Origin: Pseudomonas sp. gcc21 | GTDB lineage: Bacteria > Pseudomonadota > Gammaproteobacteria > Pseudomonadales > Pseudomonadaceae | Reading direction: 5' to 3' | NCBI RefSeq assembly: GCF_012844345.1 | Contig: NZ_CP051625.1 | Coordinates: 310,001 to 374,000, forward strand | Length of the DNA stretch: 64,000 nucleotides | Shown: piece by piece, positions 8,875 through 18,017 of the stretch | Layout: the number at the start of each line of letters is the position of its first letter | How positions within the stretch are numbered: position 1 is the first letter of the stretch | The notes under the pieces: model-generated | Database searches by the model: none | Told to the model about the DNA's origin: nothing | The model's input: only the letters and a program-made list of their open reading frames with translations | Translations under genes and position numbers: made by a program

Positions 8875-9444
8875 ATGACTGACCCCTCTGCGAACACGGA
8901 TGCGACTGCCGTCTGTTCCATGACCATCAAGCTGAACGGCGAAAGCCGGACGCTGGATGTGTATCCCTGGACCACCCTGCTGGATTTGCTGCGCGAACAG
9001 CTTGACCTGACCGGTACCAAGAAAGGCTGTGACCATGGTCAGTGTGGCGCCTGCACGGTGCTGCTCAATGGCAAGCGCATCAACGCCTGCCTGACCCTGG
9101 CGATCATGCATGACGGCGCCGAGCTGACAACAGTCGAAGGCCTGGCTGGCGAAGAGGGTTTGCATCCGATGCAGTCCGCCTTTGTCACCCACGATGCGTT
9201 CCAGTGCGGGTACTGCACACCAGGGCAGATATGCTCGGCGATCGGAATGGTCGCGGAGGGCAGGGCGCAGAGCACCGATGATATCCGTGAGCAGATGAGC
9301 GGCAACCTGTGCCGCTGCGGTGCCTACCCCAATATTCTCGCGGCGATCGAGGCGGCCATGCCGGAAACGCGCAAACGGGTCGGCGTATTCGAGGCGGGTG
9401 GGTCAGCAGACGGGCACGACGGTGTGCGGGAGGTAAAGCCATGA
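8875..9444 (+). CDS. Aldehyde oxidoreductase [2Fe-2S] subunit, PaoA/YagT-like
   Basis: 189 residues from the ATG at 8875 (GTGAGG ahead); the open frame continues upstream to 8815 but without support. The N-terminal plant-type ferredoxin domain has the CDHGQCGACTVLLNGKRINAC ligands and the C-terminal all-helical domain has CGYCTPGQ and NLCRCGAY, giving two [2Fe-2S] clusters. It carries electrons from the molybdenum centre to FAD. Unlike E. coli PaoA it has no twin-arginine signal, so this enzyme should be cytoplasmic. It overlaps the next gene by 4 bases. Confidence 0.92.
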   Translation: MTDPSANTDATAVCSMTIKLNGESRTLDVYPWTTLLDLLREQLDLTGTKKGCDHGQCGACTVLLNGKRINACLTLAIMHDGAELTTVEGLAGEEGLHPMQSAFVTHDAFQCGYCTPGQICSAIGMVAEGRAQSTDDIREQMSGNLCRCGAYPNILAAIEAAMPETRKRVGVFEAGGSADGHDGVREVKP

Positions 9445-10427
9445 ATCCGTTCAGCTATGCACGCCCCACCCGCATCGACGAAGCCATCAGTCTGTTCGGT
9501 CCGCAAAGCCGCTATATAGCTGGCGGGACCAACTTGCTGGATCTGATGAAGGAAAACGTCGAGCGACCCAAACAGCTGATCGATATCACCGGTCTGCCTA
9601 TGAATTCCATCGAGGAAACGGCTGACGGCGGTGTGCGGATCGGTGCGCTGGTCAGCAATGCTGATCTGGCCTGGCATGCGCTGATTGAACGGCGCTACCC
9701 GCTGTTGTCGCAGGCGATACTGGCAGGTGCCTCGCCGCAGCTGCGCAATATGGCCAGCACCGGCGGCAATCTGCTGCAGCGCACCCGTTGTTACTACTTC
9801 TATGACAGCACAGTGCCCTGCAATAAGCGCGAGCCGGGTAGCGGCTGTCCGGCGCGAACCGGGTTAAACAGAATTCACGCGATTCTTGGCCACAGCGAAC
9901 AGTGCATTGCGGTGCACCCTTCAGACATGTGCGTGGCGTTGGCGGCGCTTGACGCAGTGGTCCATGTCACGGGCCCGCAGGGTGAGCGCCGTGTGGACTT
10001 CCGCGACTTTCACCGGCTTCCCGGTGACGAACCAGAGCGTGACAACACACTTGCGGAGGGTGAGTTGATCACTGCTATTGAGTTGCCAGCGGCCGGTTAC
10101 GCTGAACACAGCGCGTATCTCAAATTGCGTGATCGCGCTTCCTATGCCTTCGCGCTGGTGTCGGTCGCAGCCGCCCTGGAAATAGACGGCGGAGTAATTC
10201 GCTCGGCACGAATCGCCCTGGGCGGCGTGGCGCATAAACCCTGGCGTGACCAGGCAGCTGAAGCGTCGCTGATCGGCGAGGCGGCCGAGCCACCCGCCTT
10301 CGACAGGGCCGCGCACCTGCTGTTACAGGGTGCTAGCGGTTTTGAACACAACAGTTTCAAGATCGAACTGGCACGTCGGGCGATCAAACGCGCCCTGGCC
10401 GAAGCAGCAAGGGGGACAGCAGCATGA
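9441..10427 (+). CDS. Aldehyde oxidoreductase FAD-binding subunit, PaoB/YagS-like
   Basis: 328 residues. The start at 9441 (MNPFSYARPTRIDEA) has GGAGG ahead and overlaps the previous stop; the longer frame to 9309 is a shadow inside it. The PCMH-type FAD domain is seen as YIAGGTNLLDLMKENV, followed by ASTGGNLLQRTRC. A Cys-rich insertion (RCYYF, VPCNK, GSGCPA, EQCIAVHPSDMC) matches the extra [4Fe-4S] cluster known in PaoB and in 4-hydroxybenzoyl-CoA reductase beta subunits. It passes electrons to the final acceptor. Overlaps the large subunit by 4 bases. Confidence 0.92.
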   Translation: MNPFSYARPTRIDEAISLFGPQSRYIAGGTNLLDLMKENVERPKQLIDITGLPMNSIEETADGGVRIGALVSNADLAWHALIERRYPLLSQAILAGASPQLRNMASTGGNLLQRTRCYYFYDSTVPCNKREPGSGCPARTGLNRIHAILGHSEQCIAVHPSDMCVALAALDAVVHVTGPQGERRVDFRDFHRLPGDEPERDNTLAEGELITAIELPAAGYAEHSAYLKLRDRASYAFALVSVAAALEIDGGVIRSARIALGGVAHKPWRDQAAEASLIGEAAEPPAFDRAAHLLLQGASGFEHNSFKIELARRAIKRALAEAARGTAA

Positions 10428-12622
10428 ATCATTCACCCGTAGGGCAGCCGCTGGACCGGGTCGATGGTCCGAAGAAGGTCACCGGCCAGGCGCGCTATGC
10501 CGCCGAGTTTCCCGAGGCGGGCTTGCTGTATGGCAGTGTGGTCAACAGCAGCATCGCCAAAGGCCGGATAATTCGCATCGATGCGAGCGCCGCCGAAGCG
10601 GTGCCCGGAGTGGCGCTGGTACTGACCCATGAGAATCGCCCGCCAGTAGCCAGCTACGACGAACCCTATGAGGACGATGACGCGGGCGATGGCTCACCCT
10701 TTCGCCCGCTCTATAACGACCGCATCCTGTACAGCGGCCAACCGGTGGCGCTGGTGGTGGCGGATAATCTCGAGCTGGCGCGGTATGCCGGCAGTCTCGT
10801 TGAAATTGAATATGCCTCTGAACCGCACCACACCGATCTGCGATCACGATTGGATACCGCGCATGAGCCGGATGTTGACCTGCCGCCGGCCCGCGGCGAT
10901 GCGGCTCGGGCATTAGGCGAGGCGGATATCAGGCTGGATCTGGAATACAGCACGCCGGTGGAGCATCACAATCCTATGGAGCCGCATGCGTCCACCGTTC
11001 ACTACCTGTCCGGCGGACAGCTGGAGATACACGACAAGACCCAGGGCGTTCAGAATTGCATGCGTTATCTGGAGGGCGTGTTCGGCATGGAGGGCAAGAT
11101 CCGGGTGCTGTCGCCCTTCACCGGCGGCGCCTTCGGCTCTGGCTTGCGCCCGCAATATCAACTGGTGCTGGCGGCAATGGCGGCGCTGAAACTGAAACGT
11201 TCCGTACGTGTTGCGCTCAAGCGCCAGCAGATGTTCACCTTCGGTTACCGGCCACGCACCGTTCAGCGACTCAGTGTCGGTGCGGACCGCAGTGGCCGGC
11301 TGCAGGCACTGACTCATCATGCGATCGGGCAGACCTCTACCTTCGAGGATTTCACCGAACACGAGGTCGAGTGGACAGGCATGTTATATGACTGCCCTAA
11401 CGTAAAGCTGGGTTATCAGCTGGTGCCGCTTGATGTGTACACGCCGTTGGATATGCGCGCCCCGGGTGCGGCAATTGGTGTCTATGCGCTGGAATGCGCG
11501 ATGGATGAACTGGCCTACGCGGCCGGCGTCGATCCGCTGCAGTTACGACTGATCAATTACAGCGAGCGCAACCAGAACCAGGACAAACCCTACTCGAGCA
11601 AGGCGCTGCGTGAATGCTATGAGCAGGGCGCCGAGCGTTTTGGCTGGTCGCAGCGCTCGCCCGAACCGCGCAGCATGCGCGAGGGCAACCAGTTGATTGG
11701 CTGGGGTATGGCGACCGGTGTATGGGAAGCCCTGCAGATGCCCGCCAGCGCCAAGGCGCGTTTGTGCGCGGACGGCAAGTTGGTGGTCAGCAGCGCCACT
11801 GCCGATATCGGTACCGGTACCTACACGGTCATGACCCAGATCGCGGCTTCGGCACTGGGCTTGCCCATGGAGCGGGTGGATTTTCAGCTGGGTGACTCCA
11901 GCCTGTCGACCGCTCCGCTTGAAGGCGGCTCGGCCACGGTGTCATCGGTCGGCAGTGCGGTGCAGCAAGCATGCGCCGGCCTCAAACAGAAACTGCTGGA
12001 TGCCGTGCAGCAGATGCCTGCCTCGGCATTCGCCGGTGCGCGGCTCGAGGATGTGGAATTCGTCGACGGGAACATGACGTTGAAGGCCGATCCGCAGCAG
12101 AGCATTGAGCTCCAGGCAATCATCTCTGCCGTGGGTGAGCAGGAGGCCGAAGCGAATGTCGAGCCCGGTGAGGAGCGCGACAACTACGCCACCGCCACCC
12201 ATTCGGCTGTTTTCATCGAGGTGAAGGTTGACGAGGCACTGGGGACCGTCAAGATCAGCCGGGCCGTCAGCGCCATCGCTGCGGGACGAGTGATCAATCC
12301 CAAAACGGCCGGCAACCAGATCGTGGGCGGCGTGATCTGGGGTATCGGCATGGCCTTGCATGAAGAGACACAGATGGATCACAACCTGGGCCGCTTCATG
12401 AATCACAATCTGTCGGAATACCACATTCCGGTAAACGCTGACATTGGCGAGATCGACGTGTTGTTCGTCGAGGAGCATGACGACGTGGTCAATCAGCTCG
12501 GCTCCAAGGGCGTCGGCGAAATCGGCATAGTTGGCGTGGCGGCGGCGGTGGCGAACGCCATTTTCCACGCCACTGGCAAGCGGGTGAGGGAGTTGCCCAT
12601 CACCCTCGATAAGTTGCTCTAG
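10424..12622 (+). CDS. Aldehyde oxidoreductase molybdenum-binding subunit, PaoC/YagR-like
   Basis: 732 residues. Catalytic subunit of a xanthine-dehydrogenase-type enzyme; the family hydroxylates aldehydes or N-heterocycles using a sulfido-molybdenum cofactor. Seen: the GPKKVTGQARYAAEF entry motif, GGAFGSGLRPQYQ (cofactor loop), DMRAPGAAIGVYALECAMDELA, and near the C-terminus KGVGEIGIVG with the expected active-site Glu. The length equals E. coli PaoC (about 730). The exact substrate cannot be read from sequence; aromatic aldehyde detoxification is the best inference from the match to PaoABC. It ends 1 base before the convergent antiporter gene. Confidence 0.92.
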   Translation: MNHSPVGQPLDRVDGPKKVTGQARYAAEFPEAGLLYGSVVNSSIAKGRIIRIDASAAEAVPGVALVLTHENRPPVASYDEPYEDDDAGDGSPFRPLYNDRILYSGQPVALVVADNLELARYAGSLVEIEYASEPHHTDLRSRLDTAHEPDVDLPPARGDAARALGEADIRLDLEYSTPVEHHNPMEPHASTVHYLSGGQLEIHDKTQGVQNCMRYLEGVFGMEGKIRVLSPFTGGAFGSGLRPQYQLVLAAMAALKLKRSVRVALKRQQMFTFGYRPRTVQRLSVGADRSGRLQALTHHAIGQTSTFEDFTEHEVEWTGMLYDCPNVKLGYQLVPLDVYTPLDMRAPGAAIGVYALECAMDELAYAAGVDPLQLRLINYSERNQNQDKPYSSKALRECYEQGAERFGWSQRSPEPRSMREGNQLIGWGMATGVWEALQMPASAKARLCADGKLVVSSATADIGTGTYTVMTQIAASALGLPMERVDFQLGDSSLSTAPLEGGSATVSSVGSAVQQACAGLKQKLLDAVQQMPASAFAGARLEDVEFVDGNMTLKADPQQSIELQAIISAVGEQEAEANVEPGEERDNYATATHSAVFIEVKVDEALGTVKISRAVSAIAAGRVINPKTAGNQIVGGVIWGIGMALHEETQMDHNLGRFMNHNLSEYHIPVNADIGEIDVLFVEEHDDVVNQLGSKGVGEIGIVGVAAAVANAIFHATGKRVRELPITLDKLL

Positions 12623-12623
12623 A

Positions 12624-14369
12624 CTAGAACCCCAGCGGCGGCCTGCCCGGGCCGTCGCGCAGCTTGAGGCCAATCTTCAGGACCCTGTCCTGCTCTACAG
12701 CAGCGACCACCCAGGTGTGGTCCTGCCACTCAACGGTGTCGCCCACAACAGGGTGGCCACCCTGTTGTTTGCTGAAAAACGCGGACAGGGTCATCTCGGC
12801 GATGTCCGGGTCAACCCTGAAACCATAGAAAGCGCCCACGTCGTCAAGTCGGGCGTCGCCCTCCAGAATGAAGTCCCCGAAGAACTGCCGGTTCTCCAGA
12901 TAGCTGGGCGTCCGGGTCTGGCTGAACAACTTGGACAGGGTAGGCAGATCCCGCGGCCTGCCGATCACACACAAGACGTCATTCAACGCCAGGCGGGTAC
13001 TGCCGGTTGGGTGTAACAAGTGCTTGCCGCGAAACAGCGCGGCGATGCGCGTGTTGTCAGGCATCTTCAACGCCCGAAGTGGAATCCCGACGCACCAGTT
13101 GGCGTTGTCCAACTGATAGATCAGAAGCTCGTAGTTGTTGTTGACCGCGATATCCAGGCTGGTGCGTTGCAGTGGCGCGGGCTCTGGCGGGATCTCTACC
13201 CGGCAGAGCCGCGCTGCTATCGGCAGCGTGGACCCCTGCAGCAACAGTGACACCAGCACCACCACAAACGCCAGATTGAATAACAGCTGCGCCTGTTCCA
13301 GCCCCGCCATCAAGGGAAATATCGCCAGGATGATCGGTACCGCGCCGCGCAGCCCCACCCAGCTGATGAACAGCCGCTCACGCCAGGAAAATACGAAGGG
13401 GATAAGACACACGAGGACGGCAATCGGCCGTGCCACCAGGATCAGGAACATGGCGATAAACATGGCTGGCCAGGCCACGGGGAGCATTTCGCTCGGCGTG
13501 ACCAGCAGGCCGAGCATCAAGAACATCCCGATCTGGCTGAGCCATGCCATGCCGTCCTGCACGTGCAGGATGTTCTGCAGGTTTCGTACTCGCCGGTTGC
13601 CGATTACCACTCCCGCGAGAAAAATGGCCAGGAAGCCGCTGCCGCCGATATGGTTGGTCACGCCAAATACCAGAATGGCACCACTGGTAATCAACAGCGG
13701 ATAAAGACCCGTCGCCAAATTCACCTTGTTGACCAGCCAGGCCAGCACGGCTCCGCCTATGACGCCGCACAGGCCGCCTATGCCGAATTGCTTGATCAAC
13801 AGCAGGGCGAAGGACCAGTCGAAGCTGTCCTGGCCTGTACGCAGCATTTCGATCAGGGTGATGGTCAGGAATATCGCCATCGGGTCGTTGGAACCTGACT
13901 CGATTTCCAGCGTCGCACCGACTCGCTGTTTCAGGTTGAGACCCTTGCCCTGCAGCAGTGAGAACACCGCAGCGGCATCTGTCGAGCCAACGATCGCCCC
14001 CAACAACAAGCCCTGTAGCCAGTGCAGTTCGAGTAACCAGGTTGTCAGTAAACCCGTCAGCACCGCACTGATCAGAACGCCAAGGCTGGCCAGGGAGACA
14101 GCAGGCCATAGCGCCACGCGAAAATTCTCTACCCGGGTCCGCATACCGCCATCGAGGAGGATAATTGCCAGCGCCAGGCTGCCGATCAGATAGGCAGTGT
14201 CTATATTGTCAAAGACGATTCCGCCTGGGCCATCGACGCCGGCGAGCATGCCGATGACCAGGAAGATCAGCAGCAGGGGGATTCCCAGGCGGGAAGACAG
14301 TGAACTGGCAAGGATGCTCGCGCCGATTAACACCGCGCCGACTATGAAAAGGGTGTTGATGTAGTCCAT
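12624..14369 (-). CDS. nhaP2: K+/H+ antiporter NhaP2/CvrA
   Basis: 581 residues from ATG 14369; a GTG at 14387 is an alternative, but [14 protein letters not shown] matches the NhaP2 N-terminus. A CPA1 exchanger domain of about 12 membrane segments contains [36 protein letters not shown] (the ND pair of the ion site) and [14 protein letters not shown] cytosolic TrkA-C-like and CorC/HlyC-like C-terminal part (from about residue 395) follows. The family exports K+ in exchange for protons and protects against K+ toxicity at low osmolarity. It converges on the Pao-like operon with a single base between the stops. Confidence 0.9.
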   Translation of the reverse strand: MDYINTLFIVGAVLIGASILASSLSSRLGIPLLLIFLVIGMLAGVDGPGGIVFDNIDTAYLIGSLALAIILLDGGMRTRVENFRVALWPAVSLASLGVLISAVLTGLLTTWLLELHWLQGLLLGAIVGSTDAAAVFSLLQGKGLNLKQRVGATLEIESGSNDPMAIFLTITLIEMLRTGQDSFDWSFALLLIKQFGIGGLCGVIGGAVLAWLVNKVNLATGLYPLLITSGAILVFGVTNHIGGSGFLAIFLAGVVIGNRRVRNLQNILHVQDGMAWLSQIGMFLMLGLLVTPSEMLPVAWPAMFIAMFLILVARPIAVLVCLIPFVFSWRERLFISWVGLRGAVPIILAIFPLMAGLEQAQLLFNLAFVVVLVSLLLQGSTLPIAARLCRVEIPPEPAPLQRTSLDIAVNNNYELLIYQLDNANWCVGIPLRALKMPDNTRIAALFRGKHLLHPTGSTRLALNDVLCVIGRPRDLPTLSKLFSQTRTPSYLENRQFFGDFILEGDARLDDVGAFYGFRVDPDIAEMTLSAFFSKQQGGHPVVGDTVEWQDHTWVVAAVEQDRVLKIGLKLRDGPGRPPLGF

Positions 14370-14550
14370 CTGGGGCAGGTCCGTCACTGTCGTGAGTTGC
14401 GCGAGCCACTATACCCCGTTGCCGGGCCGTTACGACGTCAGAGCGCAAAAAAAATCTGCTGTATAGTCATGGCATTGCAATCGGTATTTAAGAATGCTGC
14501 GAGCGCATCGGTGTAAGTGAATCGCGGCTATGGGAACGAGGGGAGGCGTG

Positions 14551-15204
14551 ATGGACGCGGATTTCTGGCAGGAACGTTGGGAACGGGGCGAGACGGGATT
14601 TCACAAGGCGGACATCAATCCGCTGCTGAGCCGCTGGTGGTCTTCGCTTGAGCTGCCTTCGGGCGCCGAGGTGCTGGTGCCCTTGTGCGGCAAGAGTCTG
14701 GACATGATCTGGCTTGCCCGTCAGGGGCACCACGTTATTGGCGTCGAGCTTGCGCGCACGGCACTCGAGGCCTTTGCTGGAGAAGCGGGCATCACGCTGC
14801 AATGGCAGGCGTCCGGTCCGTTCAGCGCGGCACAGGTGCAGCCGTACCGGTTCTATTGTGGTGATTACTTTGCTCTGCGTGAAGAACAGGTCGCAGCGGT
14901 CGCAGGCGTATATGACCGGGCAGCGCTGATCGCTCTGCCAGAGCCCATGCGCGCCGACTACGTCGAGCATATGCGGCGCATTCTGCCTGCAGGCTGGAAG
15001 ATGCTGCTGGTAACGCTGGATTACCCCCAGCATGAGCGCGCCGGTCCACCCTTTGCGGTAACCGATAATGAAGTCCGCAGATTGTTTGACGGTTGCGAGA
15101 TCCGTTTGCTGGAGGACCAACCCGTGCTCGAAGCGCACCAGGTATTCAAGCAGCAGGGCATGACCTGCTTGAACGAGCGTGTCTATCTGATCAGCCAGGG
15201 CTGA
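14551..15204 (+). CDS. tpm: Thiopurine S-methyltransferase
   Basis: 217 residues. The ATG at 14551 follows GGGGAGGCGTG and gives MDADFWQERWERGETGFH, the TPMT start; an ATG at 14530 is longer but unsupported. The SAM-binding motif is VLVPLCGKSLDMIWLARQGHHVIGVELA and the later DRAALIALPEPMRADYVEHM block is typical. In pseudomonads the enzyme methylates selenium and tellurium oxyanions as well as thiopurines. The frame of the next gene lies 6 bases after its stop, so the two probably form an operon. Confidence 0.92.
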   Translation: MDADFWQERWERGETGFHKADINPLLSRWWSSLELPSGAEVLVPLCGKSLDMIWLARQGHHVIGVELARTALEAFAGEAGITLQWQASGPFSAAQVQPYRFYCGDYFALREEQVAAVAGVYDRAALIALPEPMRADYVEHMRRILPAGWKMLLVTLDYPQHERAGPPFAVTDNEVRRLFDGCEIRLLEDQPVLEAHQVFKQQGMTCLNERVYLISQG

Positions 15205-15209
15205 CGATC

Positions 15210-16130
15210 GTGCTGGCTGCGGTTGTGGGGTTGTTTTATACGCTGCTGCCGCTGTATGTGACGGTCGCTTTGGGCTGGATTGCTGGCCGCTATCTCCAGG
15301 CAAGCGGCAGGCATATCGCGGGCATCATGTTGTATATCGTTACGCCGTCAGTGGTGTTTTCCGGTGTGATGAGCGCGCCTTTGAGCCTCGAGGTAGTGCT
15401 GCTGCCGTTTCTGGTGCTGGGTTTCTGTTCCATCATCGGCATTGGTCATCTGGTTATCGCGCGACGGGTACTGACCGATGGCAGCGCCAGCCTGATCCCG
15501 CTTTCAGTCGGTACCGGCAACACCGGGTATTTTGGCGTGCCTGCGGCGTTGCTGCTGTTCGGCGAACAGGGCTTGGCCCTGTATATCGTTTGTATGCTGG
15601 GTACGACGCTTTACGAAAGTTCGGTGGGCTTTTATCTCGCAGCACGTGGACGGTTTGGCGTGCGCGACTGCCTGATCAAGGTGTCTAGGCTGCCCTCGCT
15701 GTACGCGTTTTTCCTGGCTGTGCTGCTTAACCTGAGTCAGGTCGAGATTCCGCTGACCTTCGTGCCCCTGTTCGACAATCTGCGCGGTGCATACAGCGTG
15801 TTCGGCATGATGATTATCGGCATGAGTATTCTCAGTTTTCAGGGCCTGGCGGGGAATGTTCGTTTCACCGCATTGGCGTTCTTCGGCAAGTTCATCGCCT
15901 GGCCTGCGCTGGCGCTGTGTTTCTGGTGGGTCGATAGCCAATTCCTGCACATCTACGATATGGCTGCGTACCAGGCAGTGCTGCTCATATCCTTTACGCC
16001 CATTGCAGCCAATACCGTAGTCATTGCCAATCTTCTCGACATCGCGCCGCAGCAGGTTGCAGGCACTGCTCTGCTGAGCACTCTGTTCGCCTTGGTGTAT
16101 ATCCCGTTTATGGTGTCCTGGCTGCTGTGA
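15210..16130 (+). CDS. AEC-family (auxin efflux carrier-like) transporter
   Basis: About 306 residues from GTG 15210, the first start after the tpm stop (AGGG ahead); the open frame runs further back but only inside tpm. Ten or so hydrophobic segments, with the N-terminal LLPLYVTVALGWIAGRYLQ and the conserved VTPSVVFSGVM and GTGNTGYFGVPAALLLFG blocks of the membrane transport protein family. Substrates of bacterial members are mostly unknown, some carry malonate or malate. The start is the least certain part of this call. Confidence 0.82.
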   Translation: MLAAVVGLFYTLLPLYVTVALGWIAGRYLQASGRHIAGIMLYIVTPSVVFSGVMSAPLSLEVVLLPFLVLGFCSIIGIGHLVIARRVLTDGSASLIPLSVGTGNTGYFGVPAALLLFGEQGLALYIVCMLGTTLYESSVGFYLAARGRFGVRDCLIKVSRLPSLYAFFLAVLLNLSQVEIPLTFVPLFDNLRGAYSVFGMMIIGMSILSFQGLAGNVRFTALAFFGKFIAWPALALCFWWVDSQFLHIYDMAAYQAVLLISFTPIAANTVVIANLLDIAPQQVAGTALLSTLFALVYIPFMVSWLL

Positions 16131-16177
16131 GTTTTCCTGAAGCGGTCGAACAGTCACCGGGCTCGACGGAGTGCGCG

Positions 16178-16206
16178 CCGACACGCCAGCGTGGCTGGCG
16201 TGTCGG
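16178..16206. terminator. Strong hairpin between convergent transporter and kinB
   Basis: Thirteen-base perfect arms CCGACACGCCAGC and GCTGGCGTGTCGG with a three-base GTG loop, between the AEC transporter stop (16130) and the kinB stop (16245). No T-run follows on either strand, so it may act as a bidirectional stop signal or 3' end stabiliser rather than a classical terminator. Confidence 0.5.
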
Positions 16207-16244
16207 TAGGCCTGGCTGCTGGACGCCGCCGCGCGCCGTGGCGC

Positions 16245-18017
16245 TCAGAGCGGCAGAGCCAGGTAGAACTGGGCGCCTTGTTCGGGTCGTGAATGCACGC
16301 CGATGTGGCCGCCGTGCAGCTGCACGATTTCCTTGCACAATGCCAATCCCAGCCCGGCGCCGCCTTTCTTGCGGCCAACCTGCACGAAGGGTTCGAACAC
16401 GCGGGCCTGCTGGCTATAGGGAATGCCTTCGCCGTCGTCCTTGACGCTGATGATGACCCGCTCGCCCTGTCGCCACGCCTGCAGGGTGATGCAGCCACAG
16501 GTCTTGCTGTGTCTGAGCGCATTGCCAATCAGGTTGTCCAGCACGCGTTCGATCTGCAGGCGATCCATGGGTACGTGGGGCAGCGGCTCGGGGATATCCA
16601 CCTCAAGCTCCACGTTATACTCCTCCACCTGAGCCGCGTTACGTTGGCGGGTGTGTTCAAGCAGTTCGGCAACGTCACAGGGGTGTAGCTCGATCTTCTG
16701 CACGCCATTCTGATAGCGCGAGAAATTCAGCAGATCGTTGATCAGCTTGACCAGCCGGCGCATCTCCTGGTCAACGGTTTGCACCAGCTCCTGTTGGCGC
16801 GGCCCGACCTCCCGGAGCTGTTCCTGCAGCAGCGAAAACGCCATGTGCATGCCGGTAACCGGGGTCCGCAGTTCGTGGGATGCTCGCAGGACGAATTCAC
16901 TGCGTACCCGCTCAAAGGCGCGTTGTTCAGTCACGTCGCGCATCACCATTACCGCACCCTGAATCTGCCCGTGCTGCTGGCCGAATGCAGCCAGACTGTA
17001 GGCCAGCAGGCGCGTCTCACCGTTGGCTTCAATGCACAGGTCTTCAATTGCATGGTCAAGCAGCCCGGCGTTGAGGACCTGATTGAGTTGTTCGTCGAGC
17101 TCGGGCTTGTTTAACGCAGCGCCCGGGCTTAAGCCGATGTGCTCGCTGTCCCAGTCAAGCTGACGCTGGGCAACCGGATTGAAATGTTCCACCCGGCCGT
17201 CACGGCCAATGATCAACAGCCCGTCGTTGATACTGTCGAGTACCGCGCGCAAGCGTCGCTGCTCGGACTGCAGCGCCTCGAAATCGCTGTGCTTGAACTC
17301 GCGCAGGGCCTCGGCCATGCTGCCGAAGCGGCGGCTCAGGGCGGAAAGTTCGGCAATAGGGGAGATCGGCAGGATCACCTTGAAATCGCCACGACCGATC
17401 TGGTCAGCCGCTTCGGCAAGCGCTTCAATCGGCCGGCCGAATCGGTGTGCGATGCTGTGCGCGGTAATGAAACCGATCAGCAGCACCGCAAGACCGATTA
17501 GCCCCAGCAGCGAGGCCATCAGCCAGGCGCGGTCCCTGGAGCGGGTTTCAGCGCGCTCTACATCCGATAGATAGTGCGCCTGTACGCGGTTGATGCGTTG
17601 TCGAAGCGTAGCCAGCGCCTGGCTAAATTCGTCAGTGCTCAGCAGGGCTTGCCTGGCACCAACGGGGCGGTCCATGAGTTCGCTGAAGTATTCGTAGCTG
17701 TGGGCGATCTCCTCGACTTCAATCTTGTCGGCTTCATCCATCGCGCTTTGACGTGCCAGCTCGAGTGATTGCCGGAAAGCTTCGTCTGCGGCCCTGATTG
17801 CTTCGGGCTCGGCGTCGTCGGACACCATCAGCACGGTCTGATTACCGACCTGCTCATGCATGTTCATCGTTGCATGGATGAATCCGATATTGCGGGTCAT
17901 TGCCTGCGTCTGGGCCTTGGTCAGCTGCAGAACACCGAAAATACCCAGAAGCAGGCCCAGCAGAGCAACCGTCAGCAGTGCACTGGTACTCAGGAAAAGG
18001 CGGCTACGCAGATTCAT
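16245..18017 (-). CDS. kinB: Sensor histidine kinase KinB
   Basis: 590 residues. Two membrane segments (about 8-30 and 168-188) flank a periplasmic four-helix sensor; then HAMP (RPIEALAEAADQIGRGDF), a PAS domain (LDSINDGLLIIGRDGRVEHFNPVAQRQL), HisKA with the phospho-accepting His in SHELRTPVTGMHMAFSLL, and HATPase motifs NLIGNALRHS, DDGEGIPYS and GGAGLGLALCKEIV. KinB is the partner of AlgB in alginate and virulence control in P. aeruginosa, where its phosphatase activity dominates. Its ATG overlaps the algB stop by 4 bases. Confidence 0.93.
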   Translation of the reverse strand: MNLRSRLFLSTSALLTVALLGLLLGIFGVLQLTKAQTQAMTRNIGFIHATMNMHEQVGNQTVLMVSDDAEPEAIRAADEAFRQSLELARQSAMDEADKIEVEEIAHSYEYFSELMDRPVGARQALLSTDEFSQALATLRQRINRVQAHYLSDVERAETRSRDRAWLMASLLGLIGLAVLLIGFITAHSIAHRFGRPIEALAEAADQIGRGDFKVILPISPIAELSALSRRFGSMAEALREFKHSDFEALQSEQRRLRAVLDSINDGLLIIGRDGRVEHFNPVAQRQLDWDSEHIGLSPGAALNKPELDEQLNQVLNAGLLDHAIEDLCIEANGETRLLAYSLAAFGQQHGQIQGAVMVMRDVTEQRAFERVRSEFVLRASHELRTPVTGMHMAFSLLQEQLREVGPRQQELVQTVDQEMRRLVKLINDLLNFSRYQNGVQKIELHPCDVAELLEHTRQRNAAQVEEYNVELEVDIPEPLPHVPMDRLQIERVLDNLIGNALRHSKTCGCITLQAWRQGERVIISVKDDGEGIPYSQQARVFEPFVQVGRKKGGAGLGLALCKEIVQLHGGHIGVHSRPEQGAQFYLALPL

